The notes: generated from the sequence alone by a model not told the origin. Shown: positions 1-14,845, counted from the stretch's first letter. The stretch: DNA of 64,000 nucleotides from Oxyruncus cristatus (GCA_013399855.1 VXAY01004951.1:62001-126000); one strand, 5' to 3'. Numbers and translations are program-made.

Positions 1-3000
1 AGTGACTTCAGTTCTTCGGTGCATATAATTTGTGAAGAGCATAAGTCTCATGCTAACTATACACGTCCAGTGGATGTTCCTATTGAAAGGCCTTTCTTCT
101 TCCACAATGCACTGAAAAAGGAAATGAATCACAAAACACACGTATGCATGAGTTGGACAGAGAGCAAGTGCCTCCCCATCTTGGTTCAAAGAAACTTTTA
201 GCTCTGAGCCCCAGGTCCATCTGAGCTGGTGGCAACCCTTCCACTGCCTCCAGTAGCACTGAATGTGGCCTTTGGATATTTATATTGTTACACGGAGCTA
301 AGATCCTGGGTGAGCCAGGAGAAGGTTCTCCAGCCCACAGGGTCATAGGGTCTTATTCTCACTTAGTTGAACACACAAAACAACAGGATCAAAAGCTCAT
401 AACAGAGGCAAAGGTTAGAGGTTAAAAGAACTGTCTGCCCACTTCACAGAAATCCCAAAACAGTTGTGCAACTGCAAGCACATTAAAGTGTGAGTCAGCC
501 CAGCATTTGGAGAGAAAACATATCCCATGGTGGACAGACACAGTGAGTAGATGGACCACGTGGTCCACTGCCATCCTAAACTCCTGCCATTTTAGGTCTC
601 TTAAAATACAGTATGTGCAAAACAACACTTCCAAACCAACTTTTGCACCACAAAGGGGAGTATAACTGCCCTGTAGGTTGGGGTTTCACCCAAAATCTCA
701 TTATTTCTCCTGTTACACTTACAGTTTTTCACTTTTCTATGCCTCTATTCCCATTTGTCTTAATGCTGCCCTCTTTTCCTCTTTTAAACTGTCTCTTCCT
801 CCCTGCTCACACCTCTTTAATTCCAATGCTTGCAGTGACTCTCTTGATAATTTTCCACCAGTGGGTATCCTGACTGGTCCAACAAGTTAGTTAGGAGCTT
901 TGCTTAAATGTTGCTGTCTTCTCACCTGATCCCACACTCCATGATTTCTTTGACTCTGTGCCAGTACTGATGCTCAGTTATTTGTATGTGTATTATCAAC
1001 GGGTCTCCTAGCTTTTTTCCAGTTCAATCACTACCCTCACCTGCCCAGTTTGATGAACCCTTCCTTTGTTTTTCGAAGGAGCATCTTTCTTAAATGCTCC
1101 TTTCTTTAATGCATTTGTGGAAAACCCGTCCTGGTGGAAGCTCTATTTAAAAGACCTGCTTTCTTCACTGGAAAAATGAAGGTGAGTTAAGCCACGGATG
1201 CAAGATTGCTTCATAGGAAGTGTTTGGCTGGTCACCTTCTACTAACAGGTGAAGTCAGCATCCCCTTGCTCACCTTGTCACACAGCTGTAAACCTCATGC
1301 AGCTTGTCACAACGCCTGCAGCAGTCAGTATCTGGGAGGAATACAATTTCAGCTCTGAAGTTTTACACACTGCTGTTATGATCTGTGAAGCTATGGCAGG
1401 TTTCCACCCGGAAACAGCTGGACTCGCCTGTGGATAAAGTAAGCCCCGTATTTTACATCTGTACTTGTCTTATCTACTATAAGGTAAGGATTTCTGGAAA
1501 GTGAATCAGCCATTGCATTAATACACAGAAGCATATTGCTATCCTCACAATAAGTGTCATAGAAAGTCATGAAATTATCACACATATCCCACAATCTGTT
1601 TTCACGTAGATTTTCAAACTTAGCTTGGCACGTTTTCTTGGAAAATGTGAGGTTTCAGGTGAACAAGTCATTTGGTTTTTAAAAATTGCCTTTTGGCAGA
1701 GCATGATTAAACGTGTCTTGGATGCCAATCAACTCACTCAGTGAAGAGAAAGAACAGACAAGGCTCTTGGAGTGTTAAAAAGCTCCTTAGCTGCTATGCA
1801 CCTTCCTGCTTTCCTTAAGCAGCCAACCTGGTGGGGAGCTGGCTTTTCTCTCTTTGCAAAAACACTTGGGCATGTGCAGTGCAAGGCTTGAGCGAAGCGG
1901 ACTCCAGCAGAAGCAAGTCGCTTCTTACCTGTGAGCATGACTAAACTCTGTGGAGACAGAAATGAAAAATGAAAGGTTAATATTTTGGCTCCAAGGCCCT
2001 TCTGGCAGGCTTGAGATTATCTTTGGATGTGTCAGTTAAAGCTTTCAGGACAGACTCCAGAGCCAAACATTTCTCAAGTGGTGAGCGGTTTTGGGAAATG
2101 CAGCTGTGCTTGAGTTTCTCTTGAGAAAGTGGGATCTGGTGACTCACCTTGTGAGAAATCAGGTCCCTTTTTCAGGGATGGAAAGAGTTAACTCAGTCCC
2201 CCAGTCTCAGTAACTCCCTACACATAAAAGCAATGAGTGAATCCTTCCATTCTCCCCAGTAAGATATCTCTGCAAGATGATTCTTGTTTCGATATGAACG
2301 TCTGGGCCACATTAGCATTTGAGGTGGTTTTGTGTTTCTGTTACTGAGGTCTAATTGCTTTCAGTGAAATCACTCCTGGTGGAAAATCAATGGAACTTTT
2401 GTCACTTATTTCAATTGCACTGAGATTTCTCACAAGTGAGAGCTCGGATGCCAGCCTGCCTCTTCAGAAAGGCCCAGTAAATCACTGACATGAGGACACA
2501 CCATGCTTGAACATGTGTTTATTGGTTGGACCTCACAGTTGGCTTCATGCAGGAAAAAAGTATTCTCTCTTCCCCATCGGGCAAATGAGGAGTTCCTTGC
2601 TGAAATCGGTGTGGTAAAAATAGTATAGCTGAAGAGAAAGTCTGCTTAAAAAAGCAGCCTTTAAAGTGTATTCTGATTTTATATACATTAGCTCGGATCT
2701 GGAGTGTGTCTGAGACAAGGACTGCACAGCTTAAAACTTGCACTTTAAAGTGAAGGGAGATCTTGGTAGTATGGGAGGTAAAACCAAAAAAGCAAATTAA
2801 ACATTGCTGTGCAGTTAGGCAGTAAACCAGTTGTGAATCCTCTGCTACTATAATGTCTTCAAGGCCGGTCTACCTTTCCTCCAACTCTCTTATATATCCA
2901 TAGGGTGAAAACACACACCTGAAATGCAGGAGGCTGAGCCCAAGATTTGAAAACAATATTCCTCCTCCAGCTCATCTCTCCCTTTCTTCCCTGACCTGGT

Positions 3001-4610
3001 GCATATTTGACTGTGTAGAGAAAGTGATAGAACTCCAATAGGGTGCATCTCTTCAATAACCTAAAGGCTGTCTGACCTTGCAAACAAAGCATGAACTGAT
3101 AGCCCAGCCTCAGATGAGCTGGAGGGGAAGTTCTCTGCGTGGCCATGCGAGTCACCCAGCTGATCTCAAAAAGTCCCCGCATTATCTGGAAATCCCTTGC
3201 ACTTTGGTCCATAGGCAGGAGAAGGAGAGGAATGGCTGGTATGGAAATCCTTTGAGGTTCGTGCATGCCTCCAGGCATCTTAGCTCTGCCAGGTCTTGGC
3301 AGGTTTGCTTAGATTTTCTAACAGCAAATTAGGCACCTGCTGTGTCAAATGGCAACTGAGATGAAGTTTAGAGTATCTCAGCGGAGCCTGTGTGCTGAAT
3401 TCAGGCACTTCATCATCCAGACCATTTCCCAAGTTCTATCTGAAATTTAATTCCTTCATTTCCCTGAAATACTTCTCTGAGTTCAAACTTGCAAAGAGGC
3501 AGAGCTCAGATTCAGATGGTAAAACCCCAGGGAACTCTGCTGCACCACCACTTCTCCAAGTGCCGTGGTCCAGAGGTGTCCAGCATCCAGATGTGCAAGA
3601 TTCACACCTCTTCAAACTGCTTGTGTTCTGCCCAGCACTGTACAAGCTAATCATATTTATTTCCCCGAAAAATATTCCCTTCACCAGCTAATCAGGGCAG
3701 GGATAGCTGCATCTGTCAATTAACATTTGATTATTGATCCTTTGTGGGTGGATTAGAACAACAGCACCTCAGTTATTGCAGCTACACACAAGCTTCAGAC
3801 TCCAAGCTGGCACCTCCCACTTCTACTATACCCTCAACACTCAGCCTGTATGAGCCTTTTTTCACCCCCAGACATTGGCAGGAGAGCAGTGGAAAACAGA
3901 ACATGTTCAACATGTAGGAGTGTTTACTCTTGTCATGACACAATTTGGGATTTTCCATCTAAGCTTGAAAAACAAACCCTAAACAGAATTTATTAGGAAA
4001 ATAGTAGCTATGAGGTAAACTTGCATCAATGAATGCCAAGAGGTCAAACAGACGACACATGACATTTTGGTTGAATATTCTGTGTGTTCCTAGAAGCAGT
4101 GTGAAAACTGGCTCACAAAGTATTTGCTGGAGAGTTACAGTGATTGGGGAATAAGGCAAGTCCAGAAAGTTCATGAAAGCAAAGCCTTATTCTGCTTAGC
4201 TATGACAGAGGACTTTTCTTTATACACCCAAACTGAGTGCTCCACGCACCAAGACTTGGGAATGGCAGGGGACGCAGGCAGCGGCATGGCCACGTCGCCA
4301 GCAGGAATCAGAGGATGCAGGGTAGGCTGGTGCTGCAGACATCCCTGCTCCAGCCTGGGAGGAGAATAACTCTCTTTTTTTCCCATGCTGGTCCCAAACT
4401 AAGCAGTCATAATTCCACCAAAAAGTAGTCCTAACCACCCCACCAAAGTGAGAGGTTCACAGCTGCTTCTGGTGAAGGTGCTCTGCCCTCATTAATGAAG
4501 GCAGAAAACCACTCAGCCTGCAAGAGGGGAAGCAAGACTAATGGTGAAACCTGAGTATGAGGAAGAGGAGAGTAACCATCCATTCCTGCTTCAAGTAAGT
4601 TTCATATCAA
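1..4610. other. Non-coding, no gene recognised
   Basis: AT-leaning DNA with only short open frames on both strands; none shows a recognisable domain or a run of conserved-looking exons. I see no interspersed repeat that I can name. It lies more than 29 kb beyond the predicted FGFRL1 poly(A) site. In mammals the next gene after FGFRL1 is RNF212 (convergent), but I could not identify RNF212-like RING or coiled-coil exons here by eye. Confidence 0.5.
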
Positions 4611-4670
4611 AGAATCATAGAATCATTAAGGTTGGAAAAGGCCTTGAAGATCACTGAGTCCAACCATTAA
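4611..4670 (-). mobile_element. CR1 LINE fragment, 3' end
   Basis: The plus strand reads AGAATCATAGAATCATTAAG followed by a GTTGGAAAAGGCC-like stretch and GAGTCCAACCATTAA. This is the reverse complement of the typical avian CR1 3' terminus. Only about 60 bp remain, a strong 5' truncation as is usual for CR1. It carries no coding capacity. Confidence 0.85.
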
Positions 4671-7600
4671 GTCATTTAGTGATTGTTGCCCTCAGTAATT
4701 ACGAACTTGTATCACGTGTGACCCTCATTTTAACATAATACTCATTTTTACTACTGCCTTGTATTTTTTAACTCCATGAGTTCTGGTTTTAAGAAGAATT
4801 TCACATGTCATTAGATTCATAATGATTATCCCAAATCAGGCCATTCCTTTATTTAGGCAGCAACTGGAGACTGGGTAAATCCTACATTGCTAGAGCTCTG
4901 CATTCCTAGGTTATTAGCTGTCTACCAAAATCTTGCTCTTGTCCATCTGCAGGATGCCTTGGAATCCTCTGAATAGAAGTATTGAATACACAAAACATCA
5001 CATGTAGCAATATGTTTTAATAGTTATTCTGATTTAACATATTCCCAAAACTCTGCAAAATTAACATTTATTCATTAAGTCCCCTTTCTTCCTGTTCTAC
5101 TTATTGTTTCAGTGTTAATGATGTCGTTTCCAGTTCTGCATTTCCAGAAATTATTCTCCCCAGTTTACATTGCAGTACACAGTGTTTGCAGATGATGAAT
5201 GAAACACACTAGGATTATGAGAAGGGAATTAGAAGAAAGTCATCAACCAAGACAGGGCAAATTATAATCTCTGTTATCACTAGAGCACCCCAAAGAAGTT
5301 AAGGCTTTAGTGTTGTGTAGAAGTACTTTGCAGAGAGACAAAACACTTGAAAATGTCCTCTCCCCTCAGTAAACAGGGAAAATATTCATACAGACACATG
5401 CTGGTCATAGTTGAAACCCAGTGCCTTAGGAGAGCTCACATACCACAATTAGGTGTGCTGGTTTTCATGGCTGTGACAACCACACTGGGAAGGGCATATC
5501 CCAACAGGTCTCTGGTAAGCTGCAAATACTGCATAACACTGCAGAGTGCACAGGGGCCCCTGGAAGATGCCACGATGCAATTCAGCACATTTCTGCCTAT
5601 GTCTCATATGCATTTTAAATTCATATGCTTTATGAGAGTTAATTTACACTGCTGAGAAAGTGGAAAACTGGGAGGAGGAGAAAGGTGGAAAAAATAAGAT
5701 GTTTCAGATGATGGAAAAAATTCCCAGCTGTATCTGTGCGACCTTGGAGGGAAAAGCCACAACTACACTGTCCCGTTTCCATGGACAAGGCCATAAACAG
5801 AAGAGTGGATGTGCCACATCATGATGGCTGACTGTGGGAATGCTCCAGTGTGACAGCTAACCCCATCTGCCTGGACTGACCTCACACACTGTCACAGGTA
5901 AGAACAAGCATTTGCCCAGAGTCAGAGGTGAAATAAAGCCATTCCCTGGCTCACTTTGTGATAACCTACTTGTGCAGTCCTAAATCTCAAGTCACAAAAC
6001 TTGAATTAACTTAGAAAAATAGAACTTTGGGTAATTTATAGTCTTTTTTTTTCCCCCTAACATCTGTGGTACCTTAAGATGCCCAGTAAGATTTCAAAGT
6101 TGAAATCCTGTTAGGATCACAGCATGTTTGAGCTTCCAGCCTCCAAAAGAATGGAGGTGTCTCAGGTGTGCCTATGTGCAAAATTTAGGTGTACTGAGTC
6201 TTTCAGCTCTAAAGCTTTCCCCTAAACATTTTGACTCATACTGTCAACTACATTTCCAACAGCCTTTCTGTCAGGCAGCTAATTCAAACCAGGTCAACCA
6301 CTGCTCTGAGCAGAGGTCCAGTGGCAAGCTCCCACTCAGACCTGTTGGGATGTAAAGACACAGCCAGCTTCCCCTGATATCCCAGTGGCTGGAGAATAAA
6401 CTTTTACAAGAAAAAGAAGAGGTTTATATTCTGGGATCTGGTAACTTTTTACACATATGTGTGTCATAGAGATTGGCACGTAAGAACACCCATACTTTGA
6501 TCAGCATGGAATTGAGATACTTTAGTTGCTAGGCCATCACTTTCCCAAATTTCAGGAAGTGCAAGATTGCAAACATAGACCTATATTTAGCCTTTCCTTG
6601 GGGTTAATTAGGATGGCCCCCAGTATGTTGACCTATCCACATCCTTTCTTAAGTTATCTGTGCAGTATATAATCCACAGCTCACGGGTCAGGATCTGTCT
6701 CTAGAGGTTAAGAATTGAAGGCAGGTCCTTAACTGTCTGACCTACTTCTATCTAAATCCTTTATTAGTTCTATCTCTGAGTCTTCAAATACACCTGAAAT
6801 TGATAATTAGAGTCAGGGAAACTCTTATTCTATCCCTGTGAAGAGCTGCATCCACATCTCTGCAAAACCAGCACAACTTTCTTGCAGTGATTAAGTATCT
6901 GTTTGAGGCATCTGCCAGTGGCAGAACCTGATTAAATTTTAACTATGGAGAATTTAGAGCTTTAAAATGTCAATTTTGAACAACTAGGTCTAGCAACTGC
7001 TGACATGGGGTAGCATGGTGCTCTAGAACTGAGATGAATAGGATAGCAGAATCCAGTCCTTTTCGATGCTTGGGAACACAGTGTTTCCAGCAGAGCCCAA
7101 ATCCTGCCTTGGGCACCCTGACCAGATCTGACTGGTGTGTGGAGGCATTCCTAACAATCCCACAGCAGATCCCAACAAAAAGACAAATGGAGGTCAACGC
7201 AGTTCCCCACCCTCCCATTCTTTGATGCTAAACCACCCCCCCCTCACTTTCACCTACACCAACCCTTGATGCAAATGGGTCAAGACTCACTCTCCATATG
7301 GGGCAGTGAATGCTATTTTTAATTTTTGAAAGTCAAACCATCTCTGAAGCTGGATTAGTGATGGCAGATCCCCCTAAACTATAGGCACGTAAACTGAGGG
7401 TGGACAGCTGCTCTGACGTTCCTGGCTGGGAACCCAACCCCTAAACACACTGGATGCACATACATGGCTTCTTGGCTGCCCCTTTTATGCCCATCTGTTA
7501 CGATGGCACCCTGCCTGCTCAGAAGTTGGTCAGATCTTTGCCCTTGGGTAATATACCAGGCAATGATGGATGTTTAAGGACAGCCTGCATACAGTAGCAA

Positions 7601-10106
7601 GAGATCTCTTCCCCAGGAAGTGCCTTCTCTTGCTCTGCCTGAGCCTTGCACAGATTGGGGTGGTGGTACATCTTTTGCACTCCCTGCACACCCGTTCCAT
7701 TACTGCCCTCCTAATTAGTAAGGAAGCCGAGGAGAAGAAAAGGAGCCTGTGGACTTCATGGAAAGTTCTGGCTGTCAACAATGAGCCAGGTTCTATTACA
7801 GAGCATTCCCGAAATACATGCGGTCACCAATGGTAACATCAACATGACAGTCCCACCCACTGCCACTCTGCATAACAGGCAACAGGACCAGGGGACAAAT
7901 CAAATTTCAAAGGATTGCTCACATCTGAGCCCAAGACACCACTTGCACATTTGCCTCAAGAAGAGAGCCAAGGGACACAATCCTTCCTGATCTTTAGTAG
8001 GGTACATGGTGCCCTTTCAGAGGGGAGCATGATGACATGCATAACTGTGTCAGGTCAAAAGCCAGGATTTTCTTATTTTCTTCTCAGATATGTCCATTTC
8101 CCTTTGCATAAAGTGGGAGAACCCCCTTAATTTGAAGACTAAGAATTTTATGGACTTCTCTTTCTCCTTGCCCCAAAGATTTTTTTTTTCCCAGAAGCAA
8201 ACGTCTTGAGTCTGTAAGAGAAGTAATATTTGGTGTGATGCTGAACAGGCCGTGTAGTGATCTGCCTTTGTATTTGCAGTAACACTAACAGACCTCACCT
8301 GAGATTGAAGCCCTAGTCACTCTCCAGGACTGGAGAGTGTGTCCTGTCCTGGGAAGTACAAAATATAAGCACATAATATGGAAGAAGGCAAAAGAATAAT
8401 ATTATCCTGCAGCTGACTACCAAGAATTGGATAAAATGGCTTATTTGTGCTCACAAAGAAGAGTATTTTAGTAAAGCCCCTATGAATTCTTCACTCACAC
8501 TTTATCAGTGAGATAAATCCTCCTATGTTAGGATCATTTTGAATATATTTACACTACCTCAGGTTGGTAAGAGTGTCACTTTGCTGCCTTTCCGTCTAAA
8601 CCTTTCCCATCACCTCATGATTATGTTTCAAGTTGATTTACTTAGTTCAGTAAAAGCTTGAGGAAGAGAAAACTGTTTTGATGTCACCTTGGAAGCTGTT
8701 GTCAGAGAAGTGATCCCCCAAAGATCCAAGAGCCTGACTACAGAGACAAGGAGCATGTCAGATTCAATGCATGGTGCCACTGAGGATGCTACGACTCTCT
8801 CACCTATTCTACTCTCCCAGTAAATCTACTCTACACTATTCTGCACCTATTTCTACATTGCCTGCAAAGCAGTTCCAAGCCCTGTGTGAGCCCTGGTGCC
8901 CAAGTGACCGCGGCAGGTCAGTGCACTCTGGCTCCACCACCTCGTGGACAGGCGGCTGGCAGCCCTTCAGAGGCCATTCTTGCTCGATGATGCACATGTC
9001 CCCAAGGGTAGGGCTTGGAAGGGTAACTGAATGTCTAGATCCCACTGAAATCCTATAGTCTCCTTGTCCCCCAGGCCTCCACATAAATTGGGAATAACAG
9101 GAAATCTCCAGCTTAGAGGAGCGCTGCGAGGCACTTGGATGCTGATGTAATTACATCTATTTATGTACTTCAGGTGGAGGGATCTGATGTATTACCCACG
9201 ATGGCCCCTTTGCTGTCCAGACCAGCCTCCAGCCTGCGTGCACTTTGCTGCAACACACTGGCCCCTGTCCCACCACTGGCAGCTCTTTAGAGTGCACTTT
9301 GAGACTTTCTGGTGAAACCTCTGCTGTTCCATCACCAGGATGAGAAAACATTCTAATGGAAGTCCGCAGCGTTCTCACCGCCAGCAGTGAGAAGCCCTTG
9401 GTGTGAACTCCTGGCTCTGGGATTGCGGTGCAGGGCGCTGTCCCACCGGCCTCCACGTCTGGCTCAGCCCCAGAAGCCAGGAGAGGACAATGTGTGCAGT
9501 TTCTGACCGTAGGTCATTTCTCTCACTCTAATTAAGTCTGACAAGCCTTGTTTCTCGTTGCGCATTGAGCTCACATGTTCCCGTATGAAAAAATTTTATT
9601 CCAGCTGCCATTGTATAATCAGAAGTATTATAGGTTTTGGTTCTGTCTTGCCAGACAGTGTTTTTTCTCTAATTGGATCCATAAGAATGCCCTTACCTCT
9701 GAGATGAGTCAGGCTTTTGCCAAGTCTAATGTCTGCGGAGGGGACCTAACTTCATTTATACCTTACAAAGTCATGCTTTTAATCCAAGAAAATGATTTTA
9801 ACATTGTGTTACTTGGATGAGTGATATGGGGTAGAAGCCACCTAAGTGACCTCACAACTCTTAAGTAGTTAATGACATAAATTCCTCTCCCTAGAAAAAT
9901 CTTCCTTCAGTTTTGTGTCTGCTGGCTGTGTTTTGCGAAAGGCCAGTCCTAACAGATGTGTAAACAGCAGTAGGTGCACACCTTGCTGGTTAAACAGCTA
10001 GAGAAAAGCCTCCTGTGTACAGTCTGGCAGAATTTAGCTGTAGGTGAGATATGCTGGTGTCCAGCAAGTTCAAAGTTTACCTAGATGTGCTCAGGTTGCG
10101 GTCAGT

Positions 10107-10137
<31 letters not shown>

Positions 10138-13051
10138 CACTTCAGTATCCAACAAACCCTTCTTCACTTCTGACAAAATATGTTCCAGGTAGTTCACAAC
10201 AGCTGCTGTCTCAGCTTTTCAGTCTCTCTGTGTCCTTAGGCACAAGACATATTCATGTAAAGGACCCTTCCTTCCCTGAAGTGGCACCTCTCTGTATGTC
10301 TGGACCACTGTGAAACTTGTACCATGAGGTGAAATATGAGGTCGTTCACACATCTGACCTCCTGAAGGTCCAAGTCCCCACACAAATCGTGTTCTGAGAC
10401 TTCAGCAGCACACACAGACAGCAGCTGAGCCAGGGCTGGAGGATCTCAGTTTTGCACTTCGGACCACAGGGAGTTTCCTGTTCATTTTGTGAAGCTAAAA
10501 TGAGAACACAGATGCTTCTTTTTTCGAAATGCTACTCCTACTTGTTAAATTATATTTCTGTTGGCAAATGAGGGCCTTTGACCTCTCCAGCAGCATGTTC
10601 TTTCCAGAAGAAAGTTAATGTGTAGACTGGCTAGTACATTACCACACGAAGATCACTTCATTGTTAAGAATAGATAGTACCTGAGCATGGTTAGAAACAA
10701 AAATATAAAGGAAACTGGTCCCTTTTGGGCAGGAAAGCATGGAAATTCAGCTCTGAGTGAAGTCACTGAACTCCTGCTCTTTACAGAGACATGAGACAGG
10801 AAAGGCATGATACAAGGCTGCAATGTGATGTTGCCAGGTAATTGCTGGGGTAGAAATTACGCTTGAACCAAAGACTCAGAGAATCCAAGGCCAAGGGCTG
10901 CCAGTGTTTTCTGAACCATTTCTTAAAGATTTAAATGCCAAACAGATCTAGCAAAGCTTTTTAAGTTAACATAGGTTTGAGAAACTCTACCCTACAGAAT
11001 ACTTGCATGCAGCTATACTACAACTTCAGGCTGACTATAGGGATGATGCAGAAGGGAAGGGGGAAAACACAGGGATATGTCCAGGATGTCTGCCTTACAC
11101 AATACCTTCCAGAAGAAAGGCCAAGATTTCTAACTTCTTGGATGTACTCACCCAAAGATTTGCCAAAGCTTTTCATTCTCTGTGCTGTGAACAGGAATAA
11201 GGTAATGGTAACGGGAGGTGAAATTCAATTAGGTGGAACAAAAGGGACTTTTTACGGATTTTCCATCATAAATCCTTTACTCAGATTTTTTTTTTTTCTT
11301 TTTTTTTGGGGGGGAAATCATACTGTTTAAAGAAATGAGGCATAACATATAAACCAGTAATGGTGATTAAATAAACATAAATCAGCACTTAGTGAAAAGT
11401 TGGTGCAAACGTAATAGCAGCACAATACGCTGTTGTCCTTCTGCCAGGAAGATTGTTTCAAAGTAAAGGGTAAAAAACTGCTCTTATTTGGGCATCATCT
11501 AGGCACCAGATGGATGTCAAATGGATTTGGGATTTTAAATCACAATCTATGCACTAAGTTCAATGAATCTCAAACAAGGGACCACCTCCATTCCTTAGAA
11601 GCTCTACACTTAATTCAGGCTGACTTCCATCTTTTCCTGTCCCAATAGGATGAGGAATTACAAGGCATAAATCTGGGCTTTGTCCACTAATATTGAGAGC
11701 ATGGACTGAAATCCTACTGATGTCAGAACAGCTGTTTTAAATTTAGACCCTGAATACCCTCTTCATTATGTTAGTTTGAAATTGTCCCTGGCACATCTCA
11801 AACCCCTCTAATGATATAAATTTTGGCACAATGGTGTTTTTATGCCACTGTGTAAATCAATGGTGCTTCTACATCACAAAAACGGTTTTGCCCCACCCTC
11901 AGAAAAACCCAAATTATAAAATGAGGAAAGTGAACATGCAGGATCTCTGTTTTCCCTCCTTTCCTCATCCTTAGGCCGTAGGTCCAGGAAGAACAGGGTC
12001 ATGATCCTGCCAAAGACTTCTGGTAGGTGTCCCTACCTGGGAGTGTGTCCAAGGGCAATGTGAGATGTCTACGGGCTTTGGGGTTGCCAATACTGGAGAG
12101 TTTTTGCCCCTCTCTGCTGGACCAGGGAGGAGGATGACACTATCATCTCCTACATCCCACCATCCATTTTTACATTATTCCAAGAGCAATGATGCTTCTC
12201 CACTAAAATTTTATCAGAACTGTTGTGTCCATGCCACCCTTGGGAACCTTCATGACCTTTGGGTCACAGATTTTCCACTTCAGCCCCTGTCAAAGAAATG
12301 GTTCACTACTCTAGATCTTTTGCACAAACAAGGCCTGCCATATCCCCTGGCATTGTAGTCAGACATGGAGGTGATATGAATGCTGGATCTGTTTCTTCAG
12401 ACAGTGGATGAGCCAGAGCCACTGCCCCCAAGAGCCATGAAGGAGTGAAGGTGGTGGTCCAGGAGGTGGAGGTATCCAGACATGATGAGGGTTTCAGTGT
12501 CAGCTCCTTCACCATCACCTGCTCCTCTGCAAGGTTTGCAGAGGAAGGTAGAACTAGAGTTTTCAGGTGTATCCCAGTGTCATTGGCACCTAAAGAAACA
12601 TGGAACAGTGCTGTCAGAAAGAGCTGTTTGCATGGTTAGAGTGCTCTGTGCCATGGGATAGACCTATCTTCAGTGATCTTCCAGTTCTGCTCTGGGAGAG
12701 TAGTTGTCAGCAGAAAAGAAGGAGACATCTTGAGCTTAATGAGGAAGAGCCCAGGTCAGTGTTATGTGGATACAGACACTAGATCATGTGAGTGAAGTTC
12801 CTTTGACTCCATCAGTAGCAGAAACTGGCCCAAGGAGCACTTCTATTCCTTATAGGTCAGTTGTCTTTACTGTGCATTGCTAGAACAGCCGCCGCTGTGG
12901 TTTTGTCCAGGACTAGCATTGCCACAGACAACTTCTGGACATAGATCGGGAATCAGCAAGTCCCAGTGAGCCAGAGACTGTAGAGGAGGAAGAGCTCTCT
13001 ACACTGTCTCTGCTTTTAGTTGTATCATTTAGTTATAGGTAGTCTGAGAGG
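4671..13051. other. Non-coding, no gene recognised
   Basis: No convincing gene. A (TA)n microsatellite lies at 10116-10137. The stretch around 9360-9590 keeps about eleven CpGs and includes TAATTAAG-like homeodomain-type AT cores near 9530, so it could be regulatory, but this is only a compositional impression. Open frames at 7530-7836 and 8771-9084 overlap on both strands and look like nothing known. Confidence 0.45.
10106..10140. repeat. (TG)n/(TA)n microsatellite
   Basis: A short TG-rich start runs into eleven uninterrupted TA units, then ACAC. It is likely polymorphic and has no visible function. Confidence 0.9.
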
Positions 13052-13117
13052 AGCAGGGAGTTGGAACTGATGATTCTTATGGATTCCTTCCAACCTGAGA
13101 TATTCTATGATTCTGTG
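13052..13117 (+). mobile_element. CR1 LINE fragment, 3' end
   Basis: The plus strand has GGGAGTTGGAACTGATGATT, then a TTCCTTCCAACCTGAGATAT segment, and ends in ATTCTATGATTCTGTG. This is the canonical sense-orientation CR1 3' end with its octamer repeats. The element is truncated to under 100 bp and non-coding. Confidence 0.85.
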
Positions 13118-14709
13118 CTTTCACCCTTATTGCCGTGCAGGGCCATGATAATTCCTACCTCTCTCAGGAGAAAAGAAAATAGGTCCTGCACTGATAACTT
13201 AGCTTAAAATTGTCTTCCCTAAAGAAGCCAATATTGCAACAAGAACGTCTGTCTTCTTGTAGGGTCCGAATCCCTTAGGTAGAGCAGTTTTTGTACACAA
13301 AAATAACATATACACTTTATTACAGAAAATCACGCCCTGCAGACATCAGAAGAGGGAACCACACATTTTGCCTTTCCTCCAGAAGCCCACAGCAACCCAG
13401 GCCTTGCATGGAATGGATGTGGCCACAACAGTCACCCATCATAAGGCAGCATTTACTGGTCCTGCCCACAGACATGTTGATCACACATATGCAAGAGCTC
13501 AGAGAACGGCCCATGCCAAAGTGTACAATTTAAAACCCATCCAGCTACATTCTTGGAAACATTCTCCCCCAAGTCAAACCAAGAAAAATATGTATTCCAC
13601 ACAAAAACAAGAGTCACAAGGAATTGCATCCCACTCCTCTGACTCCGGGGTTTCAGCATGGGCAAAAAAAGGAGGTGCGGGAAAGGCAGGATGAAAAACT
13701 GCAGTCCTTACTGTTACCTTGTAGGAGGCTTGAGGGTCCTTGGGTTCAAGGAGGAGAGGTCACAGCATCAGAGCTCTCCTCAGCATATCACCCACAAAGA
13801 TGGCAGGATGATTTCAAACATGACTCTGTCTTGCTCTTAGTGAAATCAGTGTCAAGACTTCTCCTGACTTACTTAATTAAAGGCTCACGTAGTGGTGCCT
13901 GAGTACAACTGGACTTCAGTGTGTCCACAGTGCTCATCTCTCCTCAGAGCACCACACCTGTGTGCTGGTGACACGGTGAGCCCACCACAGACATGCAGTT
14001 ACACATCCACATGTTCACACATTCCGAGGTGTTACATCTGTAAATAATCTGCTTTTAAACACGATGATGGAAATGAGCTGTGTGTCTTGAAAAAGTTTGG
14101 GGCTTCTTTTAGAGAAACAATGATTTTTTTTTTTCATCTTTTTGAAACGTGAACGAAAGAGTGATAGGTTGAATTAATGTTCATTTTTTGCAGGGGTCAT
14201 TATTTTCAATTTCAAGAATAGAGATCTTAAAACAAAATCAAATTCAACCTGTTCTTGAATCGGCCTTTCTTTGAATCTCTCTTTTCTTTGTAGACACATC
14301 CACTAGTCCTTAACCTGATTTATGTGATTGGTCAATTGTGAGTTAATGAAGGGGATAAAATGTTTTCTGGAATGCTAGGATAATCGACAAATAGCAATGA
14401 CCAGTAACTGGACCACATCCAAGACAGGAACTTAATCCCCTGAAGTCCAAGGGTATTGTGAAGTTGCATTGAAGTGGGAACTGAAAGAAACCAGTTACAT
14501 CATTCCATTTGTTTCTTTAGACTGGGACAAATGTGCTAACTCCAGAAAGCATATTTGAAGACTAATTATGTACGGAGAAAACAAGTTGGGAAGGAATTTG
14601 TCTAATTCCAGGCATATGTGGTTTCAAGTGCAGTTTAAGGGTTTTAATCCTCCCCGTTCCTGGCAATGTTTTGCTGTTTGATGCATTCAGTGCAGGTTGT
14701 TTCTCTCAG

Positions 14710-14845
14710 AAGTCACACACTCTCGTCCCGTACCTCTGCCTTCCTTAATGATGCAGAGCAGATCCTTCTCCCGCTTTCAAATATTTTGTCTGAATTCTCA
14801 GTGGCAACACAGCAGCTGAATGGTTCAGCTGCAAGGATTGAAAAG
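14710..14845 (+). other. Candidate internal exon, unknown protein
   Basis: The segment is preceded by a good polypyrimidine/AG acceptor (GTTGTTTCTCTCAG) and followed by a plausible donor (AAAAG|GTAGGT). It is open in one frame across its 136 bp. The translation holds a helix-like stretch with DAEQILLPLSNILSEF and ends NGSAARIEK. I do not recognise the protein and no partner exon was found, so this may be a chance open frame between cryptic splice sites. Confidence 0.2.
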
